A stretch of DNA of 64,000 nucleotides from Gordionus sp. m RMFG-2023 (Eukaryota; Nematomorpha; Gordioida; Chordodea; Parachordodidae): assembly GCF_954871325.1 (NCBI RefSeq), contig NC_088778.1, positions 18,565,666 to 18,629,665 on the forward strand, read 5' to 3'. The translations under genes were made by a program, and so were the position numbers. This document shows, piece after piece, positions 24,217-37,009 of the stretch (positions within the stretch are counted from its first letter, which is position 1; every line of letters begins with the position of its first letter). The notes beneath the pieces were generated by a model. It was given only the letters and a program-made list of their open reading frames with translations, was not told the origin of the DNA and did not search any database.

Positions 24217-24700
24217 CTAAAAAATACAAATCACACGGGGTCTTAAAAAGATTAAGATGCATAATTTAATTACAATATATTCGGCAAAGATTTGTGATGT
24301 TTTTTCTTTAATGTTCTTTAGGTGTTCCGCATTCAGTCTTTGTCTTCTAATCACCGCAGGCGTGTACGCAGTGGGGGGAGGGGGCAGGAGGACAAATCCC
24401 CGGGGGAACAGGGGGACAAATCCCCCCTTCCCCAGCCAAAAAATGCAGATGCCGGATATATTTTTCAAAAATATTATTGTTTATATTAATTTATATATGT
24501 TAAAATTTATTCCTATCTCATATTAAATATATACTTAATTACATTTATTTATCACATTCATCTAATAAGTTATTTTATCAATTAATTTCGATTTCAAGTT
24601 TTCCTTGGCGTAATATTTACTTATTATTTTCAAATTTTTAGTGGCGTAATATTTATCTACCATTTTCAATTTCTAGTCAAATAATAATTATTTCTGAAAT
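24217..24700. other. intron, low-complexity GC patch
   Basis: No gene seen. A G-rich patch at about 24370-24430 contains two 'GGGGGACAAATCCCC' type phrases in tandem and may be an element terminus. The remainder is A/T-rich. Confidence 0.35.
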
Positions 24701-25690
24701 TGTCCAACAGGGAGAAAGAAATTGCAACCTTGTCCAACGAGATAGAGTCTCCACCATCATGAAGTAACAGCTTTTATGGATAGAAGGTATATCTTAGATA
24801 CAGATACATTTATAACCCAAATAATTTAATGGTTTTTAATTCATCATGCAGCACTTACCAATCTGCAAATATTACTTCCACAAGCCTTCCCAACCTTTTT
24901 CAGATGATGATAGAAAAAAAAATATTTGTTAGATTTTTATCATGAAGATGTTAAAGTATCTTATGATGCCTTATTAGCTGAATAACTATGTTTATAAGAT
25001 CAACTATGGTTGATATAGTTCCAAAAAATGCTATGGATGCTCTGCATTATTTCAAACAATTATTGTATTTAAAGGGCTTATATATATTAGTAACTCTTCC
25101 CAGTAAACTAATGAGAGAACATTCTCTTTTTTAAGAAGAATAACAAAGCCCTGCAGAGGTACCATTTGCAGGGCAAGGCCCGGGTTTTTTAAAAAAATTT
25201 TCAGGCCCGGCCCAGCTTTTTTTTAAAAAAAAATTCAGCCCCAGCCCGGGTTTTTAAATTTTCAGACCCGGCCTGGCTTTTTTTAAAAAAAATTTCGGCC
25301 CGGCCCGGCTTTTTTTAAAATAAAATTTTCAGGCCCGGCCCAGATTTTTAAAATATATTATATTTATTTTTGATTTTTATAGCTAATAATAACTATTTCA
25401 TATAGGCTGTTTTAAAATATAGAGCCGGCCTGGGTGTTTTTTAAAAAAATTTTAGCCCAGCCCAGGTGTTTTTTTAAAAAAATTTCAGACCTGGCCCGGG
25501 CATATTTAAATAAATTAAAATACAGTCCGGCCTGGGGATCCGACCTGCAAGGCCTCTGAAAAACATACCAAGAATTACAACTTCTGAAAGTAGATTCAAA
25601 GGTTTGGATCTTTTGAATATTCATAGGCATTTGACGATAAGTAAGGATGAGATAATTGAAAAATTAGCTCAATCCCAACGAAGATTGGAT
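24700..25690 (+). pseudogene. hAT/ZMYM-type transposase remnant
   Basis: The C-terminal end of a hAT-like transposase of the kind fused in zinc-finger MYM-type proteins. 'YLKGLYILVTLPSKLMREHS' lies before 25140. After an inserted MITE come 'IPRITTSESRFKGLDLLNIH' and 'KLAQSQRRLDFTL' followed by TAA at about 25700. Known family members have 'RRIKTYLRSTM' then 'RLNGLALLNIHRD' here. The upstream part is broken by stops and is only faintly legible. Confidence 0.7.
25146..25555. mobile_element. GC-block MITE inserted in transposase remnant
   Basis: The termini are CAGAGGTACCATTTGCAGGGC and the complement of CAGAGGCCTTGCAGGTCGG, with repeated 'CAGGCCCGGCCC' and 'TTTTTTAAAAAAA' blocks between. It interrupts the otherwise continuous transposase end. 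Flanking octamers do not match, so the target duplication is lost or my ends are off by a few bases. Confidence 0.65.
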
Positions 25691-25704
25691 TTTACATTGT
25701 AAAT

Positions 25705-27970
25705 ATATAACATACAAAATACAATTATTCTTAAGAAATTTTTGGTGTATTAATTTATATTTCCAACATTTAAATTTTTTATACTTTATAAATTTTAAAG
25801 GCTCATAAAATTCAAATTTCTATTTTAAGTCATTTAAGTGATTTTTACATATAATTTTTTTATAATTCACATAAATTTAAAATTGTATATTAAATATAGT
25901 TATTAGTCCTAATAAATATTTTTAAAAAACAATAATATTTCTTAAAAATTTTATTATCCACCCCCTACCCCCTTCTTAAACCAAATTCCTCTGTGCGCGC
26001 CTGAATCACCGTCCATAACCATCTTTTCAATTCATCGACCATATCAATCATGTACTCAATCATTTTTGAGAATTGAACTCCAATTTAGTATCATCTTGGG
26101 CATTCATAATTATGTATCATTTAAACCTCCAATATAGGCTTAATAATTTTTGATTTATTTTACTTTTTGATACTTTTATTTTCAATATCCAGCGTTTAAC
26201 CCCGTGTATTTTTTACCATATATATCGATATGAAATACATATGTCAATACTTACCCCTGTATCTTGATCCCGGTTATTATATCAATTATGTTTAAAATAG
26301 TGAATTTTATTTGTATTTCTTTTGTATATATATATATTTATATAATTATCATATTTAACTTCTAATAGATGCAATTTGATTAACTTCGATAATATAATAT
26401 TAAATGTAGGAAAGTTATAATATTGTATTACAAATATAATATTCAAATGATAACCTTTTAAAATATATAAGATATTAAGATATAACACCGGCCACAATTC
26501 TTTCCTCATTTATCAATGTAATTACCCGCAATTTTATTCATTTATTTAAGGTAGTTTTAATTTACTCTTTAAAAATATATTCATAATTTCCATAAGTTTA
26601 TTGCAAATTTAGTCTATATTATAACGTACTATATGACATTTTATCCCAAAGTGTATTCATTATTTTAACCCCATATATTAGTTCTACGAATTTCACATTA
26701 ACACGTTTTTAATATATTACGATGTTTTCAGGTTACAATTCTATTTTTTATAGTACTTCAATAATTTTTGGATAATATAATTTTTATAATACTTTACTTA
26801 AAAATTTTAAGCTATTAGTTAAAAATATCAAGAGAATTTTAAGAAATAACTGTTTTATATAACTGGGATCTGTATATTTCCACCTGTGCTATGAAAGGTT
26901 AAAAAATATTTATAGCCCACGGGTGAGTGGCAGAAAGTCTGGACATCTATTAGCGAAATCTCAAGGCATATGTTATATTATTTTATAATTAAAATCAGCT
27001 AAATCGAGCTTCTTAACGATAAAAAAAATGGTTGAAAAAATCAGATGAAGGCGATTGGCAAAATACTACCAGTTTATTCAGCAAGCAATGAGTAACCTTT
27101 TCAACTGCAAGCAAATTTAAATATAATACAATTAAATTTAATTAATGTTCATATTCCCTTTAATATTATATTTATATTTTATACTAAATCAAAAAAATTT
27201 AGCACTAACTTTTTGTCCTGATCTGTCCAGGAACCTATATTCAAGTATAAAATTTTTTAAAAAAATTAATTTTAAAAATTTGAAGTTGTAAAATGATAAA
27301 AAAATAAATAAAGATCCGGAAAAAAATTCAAAATTTTCACATATGTTCATCTGATCAAAAAAGTTTTAAATTTTTTTGGAGTGTTAAAAAGTGCGATATT
27401 GAAATCGGAATATTTATAAATATTTTAGGATAGATAATAAAGATTTCCTAATGATAAAATAATTTTTTTTGTCGAAGTCGAGTCCATTTGGATTCAAAAA
27501 ATATTTTAAAATCAAGGTTCCTGTCTAAGAAAATGCCTTTCCCACCTGGCCCAAAATGTTAATTTATTTTTAGTCCCGATTTCTCTAATTTTTATTTTAA
27601 ACTCGCTCCCTGTTCCAAATTTTTAATTAATAAAATATAGACTGCCCATTTTTGATAATATATGTGAAAATAAAATCACTAAACTGACAAATTTCAATTA
27701 GTAATTTATTTACCGGCACTGCAAGATAATTAAAATTAGATATTAATTAATATTGAAGTGAACTAATTGTCTCCGACTTGATAACTTGGGTTCACGATCA
27801 CAATCCGAGTTGGTAGTATAAAGTAAAAAATATTTATATATTAAAAAGAGAACAATTGATAAAAAAATTCTAATTTAATAATTCAAGATTATTTTTTTTC
27901 AAATATTGCTTTTGTTACTACTATCAAATAAAATTATATTAAAATTAACATATCAAATATAAAATAAAAG
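25705..27970. other. intron, no gene seen
   Basis: A/T-rich sequence. A C-rich patch near 25965-25985 and the right arm of the decayed inverted repeat (about 27460-27880) are the only structured parts. I see no credible coding sequence on either strand. Confidence 0.45.
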
Positions 27971-27981
27971 AAAAGATTATT

Positions 27982-29400
27982 TTATAAAAACGGAGGGGAC
28001 TTCAAGTTCCCAAAAAAACATGAATAGTTATATTTTAAAATAGTTATTTGCAGATTTTGTTTTAAAAAAGAGCATTCTTTTGGTTCTGATGTAAGGGCTC
28101 TTATCTTATCACTTATATTTTTTAAGAATTTTAAAGTTCCGCTTGGCATATGTCCAATGGAAGAGATAACGATCGGTATAAAAATATAATTTGTGAATTT
28201 GGAATATTTCATTGTTTTTTTTCTCGGCTATATCAACCGGATTAGAATTTAAATTTTTTATAAAGATACGCATGTGATGTCCCAAATTAAGGATTTCCCT
28301 AAAGATCAAGGCACGGAAGTTAAGCCATCTGGCCTTAACCCATCATCTAATGATAAATTTGTAGGCTCCAGGATGTTTGGCATTCGGGCCCTGGTAGGAG
28401 AACAGCTATTAGCTAAATTAATTGATTCATGCCTTGCATGCCTGCCTTGACTATATATACAATTTTGACCATGTCTCCCTTTGGAGTCAACTAATATATT
28501 TGGTTGAACAATGTTACATCCAAGTCGATGGCCTATGGCAACTCTTAATTGTTCATCTGATAAGAGGTTACCTAGGTTACGACTTGGTAATGCTTCCAAC
28601 CATTCATAACCACAAGTACAGTCAGCATTCTGTAATAGTTGAATATACTCCAAAGGGGGGGGGGTTTGATGAGATTATTTAATTTTTTTAATTAAAGGTT
28701 CAAAAATAGATTGGTGTGTTAAGATTGTGGGTAAAACAGCTTCAGGTGGAGCTAAAGATACCCAAGCTGTCAAGGCTGAATTTAAAAGGTTATCTTTAGG
28801 AGAGATAAAAGAAGATATCATGGCGTTATTCATCAAACGCGATGCCAAAAATGAGGAAAGAGATATATGATTTAATGGATATAAATCTAAACCACCCATT
28901 TTCGAGGGTAATTGTAAGAACCCCAATTAAAATCTTCCAATTTAATATTTAAAATATTTTCTAAAAAATTCATGAACACGATTAATAATTTCATTATTTA
29001 AAAAAAAAGGAAAAAGATCTAAAAATATGTAAAATCTTTGGTAAAAATAAATATTTTTTTAAAAGAAAAAAGCTTTGGTGTGAAGGAATTTCTTTTAAAA
29101 TATTTTTAAGTCCTAATAAGCCTTCAAAAAATTTTTCCACGAACACCTCACAATTGGAAAAACTGCTTAAATGTGAACCTAGAAGATTAATTTCACTTTT
29201 TTTAATGATTTTAAATTCTTGGACTTCGAGAGTATTTGAATTAAAAGGCATATTTCAGATTTAGCTTTATTTAGAGTAAGGCCTATGTTTGAATTCTTCT
29301 CTATATATTCTATTGCTGCAAGAATATTTTTAGAAGGTCCGCAAATGGTACCATCATCTAGATACTATATATTTAAATTTAAATTAAAAAGGATTTTAGA
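27982..29400 (-). mobile_element. LINE family B fragment (C-terminal part)
   Basis: Read right to left it shows 'ALTLLK'-type thumb remains with 'SFFLLKKYLFLPKILHIFRS' (about 29060) and 'LQLPSKMGGLDLYPLNHISL' (about 28870-28920). Further on come 'LLSDEQLRVAIGHRLGCNIV' and 'GRHARHESINLANS' (about 28420-28570) and a terminal block 'IFIPIVISSIGHMPSGTL' (about 28150). These are the post-RT region of a non-LTR family common in invertebrates, with the Cys-His and 'SxGRHARH' signature. Several frame changes break it. The same family recurs at 41150-46680 and 49441-49917. Confidence 0.8.
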
Positions 29401-29742
29401 ATGAACTAGGTTATTATTTCGATATTGATATTAATATTGAAATACTCTTTCTGTTCATAAATCATGGTCTGAACTATTACTATCATCAAAAAATATTAAT
29501 GAGAAAAAATATACAATAAAATATTATATTTAATTGATTTTGGGTCGATAGATTTGGTCCACCAGATCAACCCATTTTTTGGTGTTCATTTTTTCGACCA
29601 AAATGTAAATCAACCATTTAACAACACCAATTCTGAATTATAATCACTGATATCTAGAGCTACTTTATGTTAAAGAATAAATAGATTTCTAAAAAATTTG
29701 ACTTATGTTATGATTTAAATGGATAGCATATAATTAAAAATA

Positions 29743-29968
29743 ACTACAAGGATCTCGAACTAAACCATGAAGCCGAAATTACCGGTATTTCGAGCCTGTT
29801 CATAACAGTTATTTAAATTATTTCTTTTAAATGATTATACAATTATTTTTTAAATAGTAAAATTTTTGTGTGTGTATGTTTTTACTTAATTTGTTAACTA
29901 TATTTTAAATTGTTAAAATATGAATCTGAATGGAACTGAACCATTATGTTTAACGGTTCGACGCCCTG
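29743..29968. mobile_element. possible hAT-type MITE
   Basis: The left end is CAAGGATCTCGAACTAAACC; the right end is the complement of CAGGGCGTCGAACCGTTAAAC. The ends pair imperfectly and resemble the termini of the hAT remnant at 7359-7917. No clear target duplication. Confidence 0.4.
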
Positions 29969-30066
29969 CAATAAGCAGAAAGATTTCAAAATTTTGAATG
30001 AAGCCTTATATAGTGAAAGTTGAAATATTTTTTTCTATATAAGTACAATATATGTTGTTTTATAAG

Positions 30067-30221
30067 ATTACACGATAATAAAGTTTGCGCATTAGGACTT
30101 TGCACCCTTATAAACTTACCAGCCGAAAGTAGACAACATATAACTTCTATTCAAAAACACTCCCCTAAATTTATATCTTCACTTATCAAAATATTGGAGG
30201 ATATCAAGAAAATCAACAATG
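30067..30221 (+). CDS. importin-7/8-like gene, exon
   Basis: Acceptor 'TTTATAAG', donor GTAAAT. It encodes LHDNKVCALGLCTLINLPAE and then 'HSPKFISSLIKILEDIKKIN'. Human importin-7 reads 'LHDRKMCVLGLCALIDL' at this point, making this the most conserved exon in the window. The GG from 22897-22898 plus its first A completes the Gly before Leu-His-Asp. It leaves in phase 1. Confidence 0.95.
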
Positions 30222-30545
30222 GTAAATAAATCATATAACATTTTTCATAAATGATAATGCATTGCAATAAAAAAACTGTTTTTTATAATAACGCCCATTT
30301 TCTTTGATCTTATATTGATAAGTATTCCTAGAGATACATATTCTTATATCAAATTTCCTATGACACAAATTTTTGGTACATAATGTCTAACTTATCGGCT
30401 CCCTCCTATTTTATTTTGGGAAATTTCTCCTGATCAGATTACTCGGAAAAAATTTATATAGATATGTTCCACTAAATATATTTATTTATTCTTATAGTAT
30501 TCTATATTATGTACATTAATTTAATGAATAAAATGTATAATTTAG

Positions 30546-30638
30546 CACGGATACAGAATAGCGAATCTTCATGGGAAGACGCAGATGAAACAAATAATGC
30601 AGATAGTTCTGATGACGATGATATAGACGCTATCAAAA
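30546..30638 (+). CDS. importin-7/8-like gene, acidic exon 1
   Basis: Acceptor 'TAATTTAG', donor GTTTTT (weak). It encodes ARIQNSESSWEDADETNN and then ADSSDDDDIDAIK. It lies where importin-7/8 carry a long acidic loop ('ENDSDDDDEAEDDDE' in human). The phase (1 in, 1 out) matches 30221 and 50627. The acidic loop of this gene is split among three exons. Confidence 0.85.
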
Positions 30639-30659
30639 GTTTTTGTTTATATAAATTTC

Positions 30660-32164
30660 TTTAATATTGATAAATATTTATTTATATATTGATATCTTGG
30701 TAAGATGGGAAAAATAACTCAATTGGATGGGGCATAACACAACTCCCCACCCCCCTTTTAAAACTGTTATATATGTCATCATATCACGCGCATTTATTTC
30801 CAATATAAATTTCTATGAAAATTATAAATGTTATTATTAGATAAGAAACGTAATTTGAACTCGATAGCTTACCCGAGATATTAAAAGCTAAGTATGCAAG
30901 AAACGCAATTCTACCCTTTTCGGATATATTTATAAAAATAGAAAAAGTTTGTAGTTATTAAAAACTAATTGAATTTGAATATTTAAGGGATATAACACTA
31001 GTAAAAGGTTGATAAGGTAACAATGTAATCTTATGTCTAGTATAGAAATTATTAAATTCTTACAAAGACTAGTAGAGGTTCGCACGGCCCTTAGAAATTT
31101 TCTATATTTTCGGCCGGATACATATTAATTTTTTTATGAAGAAAGACGACATAAATTTGCCTAATTATCAGCTTTAAATACATTTTCAATATTTAGTCCT
31201 TATTCGTAAAAATTTTTTGACCAATTTGTCTGACCAGGCTACACTGACATCTAATGACTATAGGACTTACAATTTATGCAATTTTTTTCCCGTTTTTTTT
31301 AAAGATCTACACTTTTTATTATTCTATTAAAATATATAAAATAAACTACATATCAAATAACAAATAAAATTTAAAAAAAGCATAAATAAAAAATTAACTA
31401 TTAAAAACATAATTGAGTCCCTAAAAAAGAGCAGTAATTATATTTAAAAGTTCTATTTGTATTTTTCGTCTTAAAAAAAAGGAATTCTTTGGTATCCAAT
31501 GTTTGGGCTTAAATTTTATTAGACAAACTTTTCAAAAAAAAAGAAAGTATCAGGGCACTCAGGATGTAGCAATTGGGTTAAAATTGAAATTTTATATTTA
31601 TTTTTTTGGTTTCTGATTGAGTGTTACACATTCATGGGAAAAGTGGTAACTTAAGTATACTCCAATATGAGAGATTTACCCATAGCCCATGGGCTAGTTG
31701 TGGGTTCAACATCTGATTAAAAGTTACGAGGTTCTAAGATATTAGGATTCGAGCATTATATTCGGGATAGGCTGAGGAGTTTATTTATTGATGAATGACG
31801 CTTCTGACAACTCTGGCTTTTAATATAATTTAACCCATGTCTGTCCATAGAATTGACTGTTAAGTTACAATTCATGCAACTATGAGGTTGGCTATGTCAC
31901 TTCCTAATCTATGACCTGGATTATCACTTAATGATCATAATAATGATGATTAAAACTTCTTTCAACGAATATAATCTCCGAACCAAGTCCAAGATTTTCA
32001 CACTAAGTGAAGAAAGTATAAAACATATATCTGTGAAATTGATAATGAATCGCGATATGTAAAAAAAATATTAAAACTTTTTGTTGCCATAGTATTTATT
32101 TCTTTTACATAAAGTAAATAAAATACATGGCCAAAGACAGGTTTATTTATTTATATATATATAA
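30660..32164. other. intron, no gene seen
   Basis: Start of the 20-kb intron. Mixed A/T-rich sequence with a C-run at about 30750. No coding sequence, RNA gene or element terminus recognised. Confidence 0.45.
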
Positions 32165-32640
32165 TATATGGTAAATTCATGACAAATCAACATGAGTTTC
32201 AACCCGACTCCCTCAGATTTTTCTAAAATTTTAACTATAGTTTGCCAATATTATAACTAAGAAAAAATAAAAATTTAGCCTTCAACTCAAAACAGCGTCT
32301 GATATATGGGCTTCTAAAGGTCGAAAAAATGGGGCATTTAGGGAAAAAATGCTTTTCCTTCAATTTTAAATATCTTTGGATATAATTTAGCTAGAAGCGT
32401 CATTTAATTTTTTTTATATAGCCTAATGGTAAGCCTTTAAAGTTATATAATATTAAATATGGTAAAAATGTTTAAATGTCAAAAACCGGAAATAGTCATA
32501 AAATCAAATCGGCATTTTCCGGACTTTTTTAAATATATTATTTTTAATTTTATAGATAAAAATGGCGATTTAAAATATCCCTACCCTGGATGTTTTAAAA
32601 AAAATTAAATTACGGCAAGTCCCTTGTACCCAGGTTGGTG
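32165..32640 (+). mobile_element. Sola-like terminal fragment
   Basis: 'TTCATGACAAATCAACATGA' followed by 'CAACCCGACTCCCTCAGATT' parallels the Sola-like tip ATTCCATGTCAAATCAATCA then GGCCGACCCCTTTCGATTTT. Further in, 'GATATATGGGCTTCTAAAGG' parallels 'GATATAGGGGCTCAAAGG' at 55511-55528. It looks like a single end of a diverged subfamily. No partner end found. Confidence 0.45.
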
Positions 32641-33090
32641 GGTATTGTAAAATCAATACGGTATTTCTACAATATTGCAAAATCAATACCTTATTAATAA
32701 TTTATGATCGAACCTCAACTTTTATGAATAAAATCTAAAATATAATTTACAAATCTTTGAATCAATATTTATAGTTAAATCGACAATTATAAATTAGCAC
32801 ATCACAAAATATTATATAGGATATCAAGAATTGTAAAATAAATAAATTCTTTGAAAAAATTATATAAAAGAATAGAAAATCATTTTTATAATCATTTAAA
32901 TATATTTAAAAACTATTAAATCTATTTTAAATAAATTTTTTAGAAACGATGAAAAAATATATAATAATAAATATTTTACAATTTTAATGGCCGCCAATAT
33001 ATTTGAAGCTATATCTCTTAAAAGTCAATATGGTTATTGATTCTACAATACCAAAATATCACTACGGTATTGAATATACAATGATAATAT
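32630..33090. mobile_element. MITE, left part, split by gypsy element 2
   Basis: 'GGGTATTGTAAAATCAATAC' near the left edge is answered, inverted, by 'GGGTATTGATTTCACAATCC' at about 39979-39998 beyond the gypsy insertion. 'CAATACGGTATTG' type palindromes also recur. The gypsy element landed in this short repeat, duplicating AATAT. Confidence 0.6.
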
Positions 33091-33674
33091 TGTGATAATT
33101 CTCAACGCTTATAATAAAAAAAAAATCAACACTCAGTATCTTTTTATATTTTTCAACACAATAAACGATCAACACTTATATCTTTATATCTATCTTTCAA
33201 TACAATTTCCTTATTCAAAATATCTTACTTTAATCCTTTTTTTTTAAACGGATATTTCTCACTTTTTAAAATTTCTAGAATACTATTTTTTTTTGTGTTT
33301 CTACAAATTCCCTTTTTTTTTGAATTCCAATTTTTTATTAATTTTTATTTTTTTTCAAAAATTTAATCAAAAAAATATAATGAATTAAAAACAAAAATTT
33401 TCTTTTTTCAACAACTTTTTTTTAAAAAATAATAATAATATAATAATTTTTAATATTATTTTTTTTAAAATAAAAATCAATAATACGTAATTACGAATAG
33501 TAATAATAATATTATATATTTAAGATTAAAAAAAAATCGATAATGCGTAATCAAAAAAAAATTGACAAAATCAATTAAATTTAAAATATCATCAATTATA
33601 ACACGCTCGATAATGCGTAATCAAAAAAAAAATTGACAAAATCAATTAAATTTAAAATATCATCAATTATAATA
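33091..33674 (-). repeat. 3' LTR of gypsy element 2
   Basis: A 584-bp LTR, beginning TGTGATAATTC on the + strand and ending ATTATAATA. It contains a tandem duplication of about 70 bp with 'TCGATAATGCGTAATC'. It differs from the other LTR mainly in A/T-run lengths. On the minus strand just inside it (about 33690-33725) there is a purine-rich stretch that could serve as the polypurine tract. Confidence 0.92.
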
Positions 33675-33747
33675 CGCCGCCGCCAACAGAAGACCATTCC
33701 TTCATTCCCCCCTCAGGAAAGCGTCCAATTCCAAATCCGTCATTTCT

Positions 33748-34065
33748 TTAATCTACTATTTCTGGTGCTTCCACTGGTCCATTGCTTGTAGTATCCAATG
33801 CTTCCGCTACCGTAGGCGCCACCCTCGACACAGGTACCTCCTGTATCACTGGTCCCGTCTGGATATCTCGGGTTGGCTGTCTTTCTAGTTGTCGCCTTGG
33901 TCTCCGCGGACACCGATCTTGTAGGTGGTCTCGGGATTGGCAGAGATAACAAGTCCGTGGAGGATTTCGTCCTCTTCGTATCGGGCTGGATTGAACTGCC
34001 GGCGTATGGAATTCGGATAAACGCTCCTCAGTATTTTGCGTATATACGCTTATTCTTATGATCAT
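33748..34065 (-). pseudogene. gypsy 2: 3' frame with one zinc knuckle (fossil)
   Basis: About 105 codons downstream of the integrase, with 'CYLCQSRDHLQDRC', a CCHC knuckle, in an Arg/Pro-rich context. This is an unusual place for a knuckle, since Gag-type knuckles normally sit upstream of protease. It may be a displaced part of the element or an accessory frame. Confidence 0.55.
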
Positions 34066-34294
34066 CCTTTTAGTCAGGCTTGCAGCTCTTTGTCCTTAGA
34101 TATTACAAATTCACAAAGATAGAACTCTTGTTTCACCCCCTCTTTTTATATATTACAACTCTTTATTTCTGATATTTCACTTGGTCAATCAGGTTTTGCA
34201 TCTCTTTGTCCTTATATATTACAAATTCACAAAGATATAACTCTTGGTTTCACCCCTTCTCTTTTATATATTAAAACTCTTTATTCCTGATATT

Positions 34295-35170
34295 TCACTT
34301 CTCTCTCAACACTTCACCTCCCGATCTCAACCGCCTCGGTTCAACTCCCCTCCGTATTTGATCGGAATGTCTTATACCATCTCTTCCATCCCTAAACTTG
34401 ACTTTATATAATCTGCTCCCCAATTTCTCCATTATTATTCCCAACTCCCATTTCCTTGAACCTCCATAATTTCTGATCCACACATTTTGACCTATCACAA
34501 ATTCGCAGGTCTTATTCACCACTTGCTCATCATTAACCTTTGTCATTTGCAACTCATCCGGCGCGGGCTTCAATAAATCCAATAGCATACGAGTCCGACG
34601 CCCCAAAAATTTCTCCACTGGAGATTTTTCCTCCTCTTTTTTGCTATTATTGTAATACGCTACCGCTATCCAAATCTCGCCCCCTCCATATTTAAATTTT
34701 CTTAACCAACTCTTTACTACCGCCACCATTCGTTCCGCCTGACCATTGGAACTCGGATGGTAAGGTGGAGCTAATATATGTTTTGCACCCGTTTTAGCAC
34801 AAAAGGTTTTAAAATTCCTACTTACAAACGCTGGCCCTCCATCCGAAACAATTATTTTTGCAACCCCAAACCTGGCCCACAGATTTTTTAATGTTTTTAT
34901 CACCACTTGCGTCGTTAAACCTCTCACCTCCTCATATTCTACCCACTTTGAATAAGCATCCACCACAAGTATATAGATCTTGTTCTCAAAATCAAAAAAG
35001 TCGATGTGAACCCTGTCCCACGCCTGAGTAGCTTTCGGCCAAACACTTTCTTTATCTCTACGAGGCATTCTGTCCCAAGAGTTACACATCACGCAACCCC
35101 GGCTTATATTTATAATCTCCTCATTCATTCCGGGCCACCACACATATTCTCTTCCCCATTGTTTCATTCG
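34295..35170 (-). pseudogene. gypsy 2: integrase part (fossil)
   Basis: Typical Ty3/gypsy integrase order: 'WWPGMNEEI' with the CxxC of the zinc-binding part, 'IDFFDFENKIYILVVDAYSK' and 'IIVSDGGPAFVS' of the catalytic core, 'PPYHPSSNGQAERMV', and a C-terminal chromatin-binding-like part with 'GQNVWIRNYGGSRKWELGII'. It is the best preserved pol part in the window. Confidence 0.9.
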
Positions 35171-35439
35171 TTCAACCCCTTAATGCCCAGCATGAATCAT
35201 GTTCAACACGGCTTCCCTTAATTTCCTCGGAACTACTCTACGATTTCCTCGCACCACACATTCATCCACTATTGTCAACTCTTTTTCTACATTTTTGAAC
35301 CTCTTGTCCTCAATTCCATGGTTTTCTACCCGCTATACACGCCTTAATTCGCGTCAACTCTCGATCCTTCAATGTAGCACTTTTCAGCCCTTCCCATGTT
35401 ACGGGTCCTCCTCTAGATATTGCCGCTACCGTTCGAATC

Positions 35440-36920
35440 ATCCCTTGCTCATTCTCTTCCTCATCCCCTTTTTTTTCATCACAAATTTCTCCTGCTCCAC
35501 ATCTGGATAAAATATCCGGTAAATAATTCTCTCTCCCACGCCGATATTTGACTTGAACGTCAAAACTACCCACCAATAATACCATCTCTGTAATCTTGGC
35601 GATAACATCAACTCTTTATTATCCTTCTTAAAAAGATGCACTAAAGGTTTGTGATCCGTATATATAACAAACTTCCGCCCAATTAAATATTCCCTACACT
35701 TGGTCAACCCAAATATTACCGCCAACGCTTCTTTTTCAATAACCGAGTACCTCGTCTCCGCTGATTTAAAGATCCAGGAGAAAAATATCACCGGTCTTTC
35801 CAACCCATCTATATAATGTAATAAGGCTCCACCAACCCCTTTATTGGATGCATCCACTGCCAACACAACCTCCAAATCATTGTTATAGCACATAAGCACT
35901 GGTTCCTTTCCAATCTTACATTTCAACGCTTCAAACGCCTCCTCCTGCTCGTTTTTCCACTCAAAACGTGCTCCTTTTTTCAACAATTCGTATAATGGTG
36001 CCGCAATTTGCGCAAAATCCTCCACAAATCGATGATAATAAATGACCATCCTTAAAAATGATTGTATCTCCACTTTATTACTTGGCCTACACATATTTGT
36101 TATTTCAACCATATTTTTATCTATAGGTCTCACCTCTTTTCCTGTAATTCTGTGTCCCAAATACACAACTTCTGTGACCCCCAACACACTTTTTCAGCAC
36201 TTGCTCGCAAACCCTTTTCCTGAATTCTCCTAAATACCTCTTCCAACCTCTGTTCATGTTGTTCAGGCGTTATTCCTGTTACCAACACATCATCCATATA
36301 ATAGTAAACCCCTTCCAACCCCTGGAAAACAGCCGCCATGGTCCGCTGAAAAATCGGAGCCGATACGCTAAGTCCAAACGGCAATCTACAAAATGCATAC
36401 AACCCTTGCGGAGTAGTAATTGTTAACAAATTTCTCACCTCTGGCCTCACTCGCAGTTGTAAATACGCATTGGAAAAATCCACTTTGGAAAAATATAAAC
36501 TCCCCTTTAAATTGGCCAATATCTCCTCAATCCGTGGCAACGGATATTTTACTTCTACGACCCACGGGTTTAAAGTTACCCGGAAATCTGAGCACAATCG
36601 AAGCTTCCCATTTGCTTTCTTCACAGGCACTAAGGGCGTTGCCCACTCACTATATTCCACTGGACATACGATGCCCCTTCTCACCCATTGATTCAACTCT
36701 ATTTCCACCTCCTTTCGCCATTCAAACGGTATTCTTCGCAACGCACAAAATTTTGGTACACAATTTTCCTTTAATTTAATATCTACTTCGTAATCCCTTA
36801 AGCATCCCAACCCTTCGTCAAAAATCTCCTGATATTTGTTAACTAATTTCTTAACTCCTTCCCGCACTCGCGCCATTCCTAACTCAATATCTTTTTCACT
36901 TCTCAATTTTTCCGTCTCCA
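35440..36920 (-). pseudogene. gypsy 2: reverse transcriptase and RNase H (fossil)
   Basis: RT motifs include 'FSKVDFSNAYLQLRV', 'LPFGLSVSAPIFQRTM' and 'YYYMDDVLV' with the YMDD box. They are followed by the connection region ('LGHRITGKEV') and RNase H ('VLAVDASNKGVGGALLHYID', 'YTDHKPLVHLF'). The order and spacing are standard for Ty3/gypsy. Confidence 0.9.
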
Positions 36921-37009
36921 ACTCTTCTCCTCACAACTCAATTTCTCTTTTTTGCAACCCATTGCATGACATTTCGCGATCCTCTCCCCAAGTCCCCCCT
37001 TTAAAATTC

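Larger units (their letters stand above)
23023..29629. mobile_element. possible 6.6-kb composite hAT element
   Basis: The left end is TAGTGTTGTTAAATAGTTATTTTGGTCGAA; the right end is the complement of TGGTGTTGTTAAATGGTTGATTTACATTTTGGTCGAA. The flanking octamers ATTGTGAG (23015-23022) and ATTCTGAA (29630-29637) agree at six of eight positions. Inside both ends are blocks with 'GTCGACAAAATCTATCG' or 'GGGTCGATAGATTTGG'. The interior holds hAT-type transposase remains, a MITE and a LINE fragment. It may instead be two unrelated copies of the same terminus. Confidence 0.4.
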
